Shown here: piece after piece, positions 56,641 to 64,000 of the stretch
Position numbering within the stretch: position 1 is the first letter of the stretch
Layout of the letters: each line of letters begins with the position of its first letter
From: Agapanthus africanus
Taxonomy: Eukaryota; Streptophyta; Magnoliopsida; Asparagales; Amaryllidaceae
Assembly (NCBI GenBank): GCA_030015575.1
Contig: JASDDO010000006.1
Location: forward strand, 319,472,361 to 319,536,360
Length of the DNA stretch: 64,000 bases
Reading direction: 5' to 3'
Position numbers and translations under genes: made by a program
Notes under the pieces: model-generated
Database searches by the model: none
What the model was told of the DNA's origin: nothing
What the model saw: only the letters and a program-made list of their open reading frames with translations

Positions 56641-57285
56641 AACATCGGACTGTGGAGTCCTTAAATCCATGGACTATGATGTCCTTAACCTCGACCGTGA
56701 TGTCTTAAAAGTAATATCGGACTGTGAGGTCCTTAAACTCACGGACTATGATGTCCTTAACCTCGACCGTGATGTCTTAAAACTAACAATGGACCGTAAT
56801 GTCCTTAAACTAATTTTACCTTGGTTCAAGGGTACATCTCTTCACTCCTTTGATATTTGTCGTTGTAATTCCTCAACGTCTTCAAAGAGGTGATGGGTCC
56901 CAACAACCACACATTTCACGGACTATGGGGTCCTTAAATCCACGAATTATGATGTCCTTAACCTCGACCGTGATGTCTTAAAACTAACATCGGACTGTGA
57001 GGTCCTTAAACTCACGGACTATGATGTCCTTAACCTTGACCGTGATGTCTTAAAACTAACATTGGACTGTGGAGTCCTTAAATCCACGGACTATGATGTC
57101 CTTAATCTCGACCGTGATGTCTTAAAACTAACATTGGACTATGAGGTCCTTAAACTCATGGACTATGATGTCCTTAACCTCGACCGTGATGTCTTAAAAC
57201 TAACGACGGACTGTGGAGTCCTTAAAATCCACGGACTATGATGTCCTTAACCTCGACCGCGATGTCTTTAAACTACGGTATCCTG
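56641..57285. repeat. LTR-derived module inside the 3' region
   Basis: 72-bp dyad repeats like those of the LTR flank a 100-bp stretch (56815-56920) matching the LTR segment just before its repeats (GGGTACATCTCTT..., GTCCCAACAACCACACAT; compare 61615-61695). A piece of LTR thus appears to have been copied into the 3' region. Confidence 0.75.
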
Positions 57286-57394
57286 GAAAACGTCCAGAGC
57301 TGAGCCTGGTCCTCGCCAAACACGGCAGTGAACCCGTGGGAAGCATCCAGAGCAACCCCTGACTCCGTGAAATGCGGATAAGGACAACTTCACC

Positions 57395-57600
57395 CATCAC
57401 TTGCGGGTCATCACGACTCGTAAGGGAGTAAATTCTCTTGTGAGATCTTTACGACTTTCAAGAGAAAACGCACTTAGGAATCCTCACGATTCTTAAGGAG
57501 AAATTACACCTACGGGATCCTCTCGACCGGTAAGGAGAATACTCTTTATGAGACCCTCATGGCTCATAAAGTTGAAAAGTCTTAGATGACAGATCCTAAC
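57395..57600 (+). repeat. Array of hairpin units (second block)
   Basis: Five more units of the 54289-54830 type. The best is CTTTATGAG 57544-57552, loop of 10 nt, CTCATAAAG 57563-57571, a perfect 9-bp stem. Confidence 0.8.
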
Positions 57601-57890
57601 CCTGTTTTCTAAGCTATCACCACTCTACAAAGAATCCAAGATTGACAGTTATATGCTACCTACATATCGCACTTGCTAAAATCATATGGCAACAACACAA
57701 CAAAGAGAAGAAAGCAACAAGAAGAACATCTGATCTGCATTTAATTAAGCGTTCGAGGCTCACTCGTTCATGCATGTGCAAAAGATTTAGAACATGAAAT
57801 AAGACACGCTAAAATGAGAAATTTGCCATTCATATTGAAAAAAGGCCCTTACAATTATAAAAACAATAAACAAAGACATTATCAAAATAA
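57601..57890. other. Spacer between repeat arrays and antisense ORF
   Basis: I see no feature here beyond AT-rich sequence that would form the 3' UTR of the antisense ORF. A minus-strand polyadenylation signal is possible in the A/T-rich stretch at 57840-57890. Confidence 0.4.
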
Positions 57891-58397
57891 TTACAATGGC
57901 AAAACCTCAGATCCAGGGCATGGATTGAGGAACTCAAAAGTGACCTTGTCCAGAATTTTCCAGGCCTGGCGAACCATCCTAGTGTGCTTTCTTTCGCGAT
58001 CGCAAGCGCCTGGATCCCCACGGATGTCCTCCACCCTCTGATAGGCAGCAAGTATGGCCGACTGTTGAAAAGCCTGGTGCAGGAGATCGACAAGATTGTC
58101 TCGCTTTCTCTTTGAGATCAAACTCATCAGATACACCGAGTGCACCTTATTCTCAGCGGCATCCAATGCCCTAAGCGGCACGCCGGTACAAAATAGAGGA
58201 AGCGCTTCCCAGATCGCTCCCACAATAAGCTTCATGAGAGGGGAACGCCGAGGAAGCAGTTGACCATTGTATGCGTCGAAGCGACTCATAATTTCAGCAC
58301 ACTCAGCGTTTGTGAATTCTCGATTCTGATAACGGCCGAGTGAGCGGATGTCTCCGTAAGAGATAATCTCGCCGAGATCATACATGTGAGCGTCCAT
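57891..58397 (-). CDS. Antisense ORF between pol and 3' LTR of D, 168 aa, unknown function
   Basis: Uninterrupted frame starting MDAHMYDLGEIISYGDIRSL in the strong context AAACAATGG. TTTTCTTTTACAG lies on the minus strand just before it (58399-58416), a good 3' splice site, so a spliced 5' leader is possible. The protein looks helical: FTNAECAEIMSRFDAYNG, SPLMKLIVGAIWEALPLF, LRALDAAENKVHSVYLMS, NLVDLLHQAFQQSAILAAYQ, WKILDKVTFEFLNPC. It is related to the LTR-borne ORF at 19274-19798. Extra antisense ORFs at this place are known in Tat elements. It remains open although the element's sense genes are decayed. Domain unknown. Confidence 0.68.
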   Translation of the reverse strand: MDAHMYDLGEIISYGDIRSLGRYQNREFTNAECAEIMSRFDAYNGQLLPRRSPLMKLIVGAIWEALPLFCTGVPLRALDAAENKVHSVYLMSLISKRKRDNLVDLLHQAFQQSAILAAYQRVEDIRGDPGACDRERKHTRMVRQAWKILDKVTFEFLNPCPGSEVLPL

Positions 58398-58439
58398 TGT
58401 TTCTGTAAAAGAAAATCAACAAAATTATCAGAAAGACTG

Positions 58440-59060
58440 ATTAAGCAATTTCTTATTCAAAACAGGCACAGGAAGTTAGACTCCTCGAGAGCAATGCTCT
58501 ACAGACAGGAGTGACACCTGTCAAAATCAATTATAAGGGGAAGTTAAAGAAATCCCCCGAGAACATTGAGAGCTTTGCTCTAAGAAGATGATATAATTCA
58601 TCAAAAATAAAATTTCATCTTTAATCTTCAAGATCCATGAAAAACTCTCAAGAGTTCTTCTATATGGTTTGAAAGGAGCAAAGCTCCATTAATGAATTAA
58701 GAAATCACAAGAAAAATCCTTTTAGGGAGCAGAGCTCTATTAATGGAACCCTAATAGGGTTCTCTTTAGTTCTCTTTAGCTCTCTTTAGACCTATGGAGC
58801 AAAGCTCTGCTAATGAAACCCTAAATGGGTTTTCGTTAGATCAAAGATCTATTAAGAGTAAGGCTCTGTTAATGGGTAAAAACCTTAATTTCTTAAAATT
58901 AATTTGATTTTACCTAACTTTGGAAAGAGTTCTAACTCTTGAAAGTTCTTGAACGGAAGAGCAAAGCTCTGAATAAAAATTCTTATGAAGAAGATGGAAA
59001 TCATCTGAGGACCAAAGGTCCTATTTATAGGCATTAAGAGCCGTTTCAACTCCCCAAAAG
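58440..59060. repeat. Palindrome-tiled tract before the 3' LTR
   Basis: Chained hyphenated palindromes: AGAGCA-A-TGCTCT, AGAGC-TTT-GCTCT, AACTCT-CA-AGAGTT, GGAGC-AAA-GCTCC, AACCCTA-A-TAGGGTT, AAACCC-TAAAT-GGGTTT, TAGATC-AAA-GATCTA, AAGAGTT-CT-AACTCTT and AGGACC-AAA-GGTCCT. The style is that of the LTR tract but the arms differ. Confidence 0.75.
59021..59030 (-). promoter_or_regulatory. Candidate antisense TATA box
   Basis: The minus strand reads CTATAAATAG about 625 bp upstream of the antisense ORF start, with the splice-acceptor-like site in between. It could drive the 57891-58397 ORF; no direct evidence. Confidence 0.4.
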
Positions 59061-59120
59061 TTGATCCAACGACTAAGATGCTTCCACCGCCGCACTCACG
59101 TTTGGGGCCACGTAAGTGCA

Positions 59121-59135
59121 ACGGTGGGGGGCATT
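59121..59135 (+). other. Polypurine tract of element D
   Basis: ACGGTGGGGGGCATT directly precedes the 3' LTR start TGTCTCCCC, the plus-strand priming site. Confidence 0.82.
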
Positions 59136-60615
59136 TGTCTCCCCAATCAGAGAAAAGCTCTGTTTCCAAGATTGGAAATGAAGCGACGCTTCCTCCAATC
59201 AGAGCAAAGTTCTGTTTCCAGGACTGGAAATGAAGCGACACTTCTGCTTCCCCCAATCAGAGCAAAACTCTGTTTAGAAATTTAAGAGTCAAAAATTGAA
59301 GCAACGCTTCAGATCCTGCGCTGCGCGCCACGTGTCTGACACAGGTGTGCTAGCGCAGTTGCGCTGCGTGTTGCACTGCTCGCCACGTGTCTGACACAGG
59401 TGCGCTAGCGCAGTTGCGCTGCGCGTTGCACTGCTCGCCACGTATCTGACACTGGTACGCTAGCGCAGTTGCGCTGTGCTCTGCGCTGCGCGCCACGTGT
59501 CGAGCAAGAGTGCGCTCGCGCTAGGCGCGATGCGCGCCACGTATCAAAACACGAGTGCGCTAGCGCTAGCGCAATTGCGCTGCGCACCCCAAATTAGAGC
59601 AAAACTCTGTTTCCAAGATTGGAAAGCGAAGCAACGCTTCATGATTATAGCAAATTAAATTATGCAGCGCATAAACATCTTACAGAGGAATAACAAAGAA
59701 TTAAAAAAACAACAAGGGAACACTTAACAGATAATAAAATACTAAATTAAAATATCTTTTTATTATTATTATTTATTATTACATTTAAAAAAGATCACCA
59801 AATAAGGGATCAATGGCACAAGGGTGAACAAAACAATAAACAAAATTTTCAAACTCCCTCGCCGCCTTCTCCAGCACATCAAAACGATGATTTTCACGAG
59901 GAGTGGCTCCCTACCGATCGGCGCCGTGTTCATCCCACGGCTGTCTACGAGCATGGGGGCGGTTACAAGCCATAGTTGAGAAAGTTCTTTGGAGATGAGA
60001 AAAGGAAGAAGCTTTGCTTCGAGTTATAAAGACGAAGCACGGAAAATTTTGTGCACAATGGAACTATTTCCAAGAGTGGGAAATGAAAGATCCCCGAAAA
60101 TATAAGTTTGACTTAAAAAGGAAGGTGAAAAGACACCTCTGTTGAAGCAACGCTTCAAATCCAGCGCTCTGCTGAAGCAACGCTTCAGATCCAGCGCCTG
60201 CGCGCCACGTGTCAAGCACGGGTGCGCTAGCGCGGTTGCGCTGCGCGCCACGTGTCCAACGCAGGTGCACCAGCGCTGGAATTAAAAATTCCCACCGTTG
60301 GATCAAAGGATCTAATAATGATGATAAATCATTAATTAACCAGAATTAAATTCTGTTAAGGAATGATTTCTCAAAATCTTTCCAAACAACAAGATTGTGT
60401 TTTAAGCACCGCTGGATCAATAATCCAATGGTAAATAATGAATTACCAAAAACAGAACAAATTCTGCATGGAAAGATTTCTCAATCTTATTAAAAACAAG
60501 AAGATTATCTTCTGTCAAACAGGAGCCTTAGGATCAAAGATCCAACGGTGGAAAATATTCCCTGATCAATCAAGAGAAAGATCTCTCAAAACCGATTTAA
60601 CAAATCATTTAGCCC

Positions 60616-60624
60616 TATATAAAG
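60616..60624 (+). promoter_or_regulatory. TATA box of D 3' LTR
   Basis: TATATAAAG in the same setting as 20454-20462. If active it would transcribe into the flanking Copia element F. Confidence 0.7.
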
Positions 60625-61692
60625 GACCCTAGACTTCAAGTCAAAAATATAGAGAGAATACAGAAAAAGATAGAGAAAACCCTCTGAAAACTCTGAGAAA
60701 AACTCAAAGAGAAAGAAGGCAAGCCTTTAGAAAAAAGAAGATCATTTCTTCATCTTTAAGGTAAAGAATTAATTCTTGAACAACAGAGATGAAATCATCT
60801 CGTAAAAAGAAGAAACATCTTCTAAGAAGATCATAGATCTGAAAAAAGACCAAGGTCTTTGATAAAAAGAAAAGATCAAAAGATCTAATCATAAAAGTAT
60901 AAAAAGAAGTATTTTTACTTCATTCACAGATCTTTTGATCTATAAAGGCAGAGCCTTTAATAAGAATAAGAACTTTGTTCTCGAATCTTGAGGCAAACCC
61001 TCCTTTAAGAAGAACATAAACTTGTTCTTTGATCTTAAATTTGATCAGATGCGCTTTGCGCTACTGAAAATTACCTTGCACTCATGAACTGCGCCCTTGC
61101 GCTCCATGGATCGGCGCTCAGCGCCAAAACATGCCATGATCTGCGCTTTGCGCTCCTGAAAACAGCGCACTGTGCTCTTGGGTTAGCGCTCAGCGCCAAA
61201 CGCGCCACGTGTCACTCGCTGGCGCACCCATAAACTAGCGCAGCGCGCTCATAAATTAAAAGCGCAGTGCATTAACAAACTAGCGCTAAGCGACACGTGT
61301 CCTCCTCGTGTGCGCTAACTAACAGAAGCGCAATGTGCTCTTTGACTGGCGCAAAGCGCCTAGTACGCCACGTGGCGCGCTGTCAGAATATACTTTGTTC
61401 TGATAAATACTATGCATTCAATATAAGACAAAAAATGTCAAACCCCAATGCTTAGCATTATTAAAAGGGCCGAGCCCAAATAAAGGCCTAACAGGCAGAA
61501 CAAAAACAAAATGTTAAACATTTTTAACTGGACTTAGCCCAATTCTGGCCATAAGTCCTCAAATTAAATTGAACTGAGCTCATCTGCTCTTCCAATCAAT
61601 TTACACCCGGTTCGAGGGTATATCTCTTTACTCCTCTGATATCTGTCGTTGTAATCCCTCAACGTCGTCAGAGAGGTAACGGGTCCCGACAA

Positions 61693-62480
61693 CCACACAT
61701 TACTACGGACTGTGGAGTCCTTAAACCCATGGACTATGATGTCCTTAACCTCAACCGTGATATCTTAAAACAAACGACGGACTCTGGAGTCCTTAAACCC
61801 ATGGACTATGATGTCCTTAACCTTGACCGTAATGTCTTAAAACTAACGTCGGACTGTGGAGTCCTTAAATCCACGGACTATGATGTCCTTAACCTCGACC
61901 GTGATGTCTTAAAACTAACACCGGACTGTGGAGTCCTTAAACCCATGGACTATGATGTCCTTAATCTCGACCGTGATGTCTTAAAACTAACGACGGACTG
62001 TGGAGTCCTTAAACCCATGGACTATGATGTCCTTAACCTCGACCGTGATGTCTTAAAACTAACGTCGGACTGTGGAGTCCTTAAATCCACGGACTATGAT
62101 GTCCTTAACCTTGACCGTGATGTCTTAAAACTAACGTCGGACTGTGGAGTCCTTAAATCCACGGACTATGATGTCCTTAACCTCGACTGTGATGTCTTAA
62201 AACTAACACTGGACTGTGAGGTCCTTAAACTCACGGACTATGATGTCCTTAACCTCGACCGTGATGTCTTAAAACTAACACCGGACTGTGAGGTCCTTAA
62301 ACTCACGGACTATGATGTCCTTAACCTCGACCGTGATGTCTTAAAACTAACACCGGACTGTGAGGTCCTTAAACTCACGGACTATGATGTCCTTAACCTT
62401 GACCGTGATATCATAGAACTAACGATGGACCGCAATGTCCTTAAACTAATTATCGACCGTAATGTCATTAAACTAAACAA
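61693..62480. repeat. 72-bp tandem repeats (D 3' LTR)
   Basis: About ten units of the three-subunit dyad repeat, more than in the 5' LTR. A repetitive open frame (61729-62511) exists because the period is a multiple of three. Confidence 0.85.
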
Positions 62481-63032
62481 TAGAGCCCAATTGCACTTTT
62501 GTTGGATCTAAACAATCCCGTTAAGTTGATCTTAGTCTAGAATCAGACTAACGTGTCCTTGACAAACGTTTAAGTTGATCTTAGCCCCAAATAAGGCTAA
62601 CGTATCCTTAAACACAACCCCCCCAAACCCAAATCTAAGAAAGATACGGATTTGGACTAGTCCACGCCCTACGGGCGACAACATAACTTAGTCTCCATAT
62701 ACAATCCACGGGCAACAAAACACAAAACAAACACCCACGACACGAAGTGACCATATGGAGAAGGAGAAAGTTGTTACCGCGATGCGGTAGTGTAATTAAC
62801 TGCTGGGGCTTGCGCCTGCAGGGAAGAGCGTCCCCACAATCAAAAACCCCTCAAACGAGGGGGAATCTGACGAAGTTTGCTACATCAGCCGCATCCGTTT
62901 AAACCTTCGATACACGGTGCCATAAATCAACTTGGCATCTTCGGAGAGGTGGACGGATAGCACCAATTAGTATCTGCCCCCAGATTCAGGCAAGACGTTC
63001 AGTCTTCCCGGTTTCAGGCGGTAAACAACCCC

Positions 63033-63737
63033 TAGACCCCTACGAGAGCGGCAAGAAACCCTTCCAATTCTAGAGTTAGGTGACCGGTCTAGACTCCTTG
63101 AGATGGACTCCCACTGGATTCTAAAACCCGGTTACTTGCACTCTCCGCCTTGGGTCTATCCTAATACGGAAAAGTAAATAATATATATCGAATGGAGACA
63201 ACAACCTCAACCCGGAAGTGTCCCAATAAAAGAATATTACATACAATTATTTACATGAACGAAAAAGAAAAATTATCATCTCACATAGAACCCCCGGCTA
63301 TTCTATTACGACGATCCTATATAACATATCCATATAACAACACAATAACATCACATGTCATCAACGTAAGTAAATATGCGTATCCCTAATGCCGTTGACG
63401 TATAGCAACGAGATCAGGATACTGTCACATATTACACTTACGGTCGCAGAAAAGAAATGAAAACTACAATAATTAGAATCTGCATCTATAGATATCATAA
63501 ACCCGTATTATCACATATTCTGAATTTCATGCCTAATGTTTTAAACCTTACATTTAATTCTCGAATTGAAAACTCTTTTCAAAGATTAAGCTGGGCAATT
63601 CAACAAGATTGCCGATTAAAAATGGAAGGCTCATCGGGAACTTTAGTGGATGGTCGCATCCCCGAGAGCGTCAACGAAGTGGATTTAGGAAGAACACCGT
63701 GGCCGCGAGCACCCAAGTGGATGCTCTTGGCCATTGT
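63033..63737 (-). mobile_element. Element F, outer part: Copia leader remnant
   Basis: Continues the Copia leader interrupted by D. It matches E at about 43230-43935, including CCCCTACGAGAGCGGCAAG and AGAATATTACATACAA. The similarity stops near 63737. Confidence 0.7.
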
Positions 63738-64000
63738 AGGGTGTTTTTTTTCGTCACCCCATTGAGATGGGAATACGCGTGCGCTTGTCAGGCGCATTAC
63801 AGATTCCCCCTGCCTAGGGTAGGCTGGAGTTTATTGATTATGGGGATCCAAATCTCCGGCAGCCACGGACTAAGCTGCCGTTAATTACCCCTCGCCTTTG
63901 GAGCGAGGAAACCTCTGATTGACGGGTTAAACTGGTCATGCGAACTCAATGTGCAGTGCTGTATTTTGAAGGGGGATGGTGTTGTTGAGTATGTGTGTGT
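63738..64000. other. Unassigned sequence at the right edge
   Basis: Homology to E's leader ends and a different, less AT-rich sequence follows, beginning near GGTGTTTTTTTTCGTCACCC. It has no recognised motif, ORF of note or repeat shared with the rest of the window. It could be another insertion in F or a divergent part of F's leader. Confidence 0.4.

Larger units (their letters stand above)
18647..63027 (+). mobile_element. Element D: giant Tat/Ogre-type Ty3/gypsy retrotransposon with three nested insertions
   Basis: D starts TGATTCCCC, ends GGTAAACA, and is flanked by ACCCC at 18642-18646 and 63028-63032. Removing the three insertions with their duplications leaves about 22.8 kb, Ogre-sized. 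Order: LTR, PBS, gag, protease, RT, RNase H, second (archaeal-type) RNase H, integrase, 5.4 kb of repeats with an antisense ORF, PPT, LTR. The dual RNase H is diagnostic of the Tat group. LTRs differ by a few percent plus indels, suggesting an age around one million years or somewhat more. Coding parts carry about ten breaks. Confidence 0.92.
59136..63027 (+). repeat. Element D 3' LTR, 3892 bp
   Basis: Matches 18647-24894 without the solo LTR. It differs by a few percent and by repeat number and other length changes. TATA box at 60616-60624. The tandem repeats at 61693-62480 are longer than in the 5' LTR. The antisense ORF copy is broken here. Ends GGTAAACA, then TSD ACCCC (63028-63032). Confidence 0.92.

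Noticed and set aside
55474-56641. Antisense ORFs of 65-143 codons with GSLPCSARTRLRSG-type repeats
   Set aside because: They follow the 170-bp satellite-like units and change frame with unit length; an artefact of GC-rich repeats.
1-64000. Host protein-coding gene
   Set aside because: Every long frame was accounted for by retroelement parts or repeats; none showed a host-like exon structure.

Overview
The window is a repeat-rich, gene-free stretch of a flowering-plant nuclear genome, probably a eudicot and probably pericentromeric or intergenic heterochromatin. I recognise no host protein gene. Almost every base belongs to LTR retrotransposons nested inside one another, with clean 5-bp target duplications. 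The lineages are Tat/Ogre-type, Athila-type and chromovirus Ty3/gypsy, plus Angela-like Ty1/copia.

Nesting, outside in. The oldest visible layer is a minus-strand Copia element, here called F (16581-18646, resumed at 63033-63737). Two large Tat elements sit in F and are transcribed away from each other. A is on the minus strand (601-16580, continuing off the left edge). D is on the plus strand (18647-63027, TSD ACCCC, about 22.8 kb without its insertions). A was hit by B, an Athila-type non-autonomous element (5877-13527, TSD GGGCC), and by a probable Tekay-type LTR ending at 600. D was hit by a Copia solo LTR inside its 5' LTR (21545-23703, TSD CACAC), by the Athila-type element C (25839-34868, minus, TSD GCTGT) and by the Angela-like Copia element E (36746-47151, minus, TSD ACGCC). 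The last 263 bp (63738-64000) are unassigned.

D carries gag, protease, RT, two RNase H-like domains and integrase, decayed with roughly ten breaks. Beyond integrase lie 5.4 kb of tandem arrays and an intact antisense ORF before the 3' LTR. B, C and E have nearly identical LTR pairs, so they are young, yet none has a complete pol: B and C show no RT or integrase and E keeps only fragments. They must have been moved by proteins from elsewhere.

The most unusual signals are these. (1) B holds a cDNA copy of almost the whole primer tRNA-Asp next to its 5' LTR, followed by a template-switch duplication and a second primer-binding site. (2) The LTRs and 3' UTR of the Tat family are tiled with back-to-back short hyphenated palindromes, each of different sequence, often of the form arm-AAA/TTT-arm. 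(3) D's 3' region has about 15 hairpin units with a near-constant 10-nt loop and variable arms that still pair, often through G.U. (4) One antisense ORF family occurs twice in D, once before the 3' LTR and once inside the LTR. (5) Paired GC palindromes spaced exactly 30 bp occur in the U3 of B and C. (6) A 16-residue C-terminal peptide is shared by B and C with only synonymous differences. All similarity, counts and ages were judged by eye; no database search was run.
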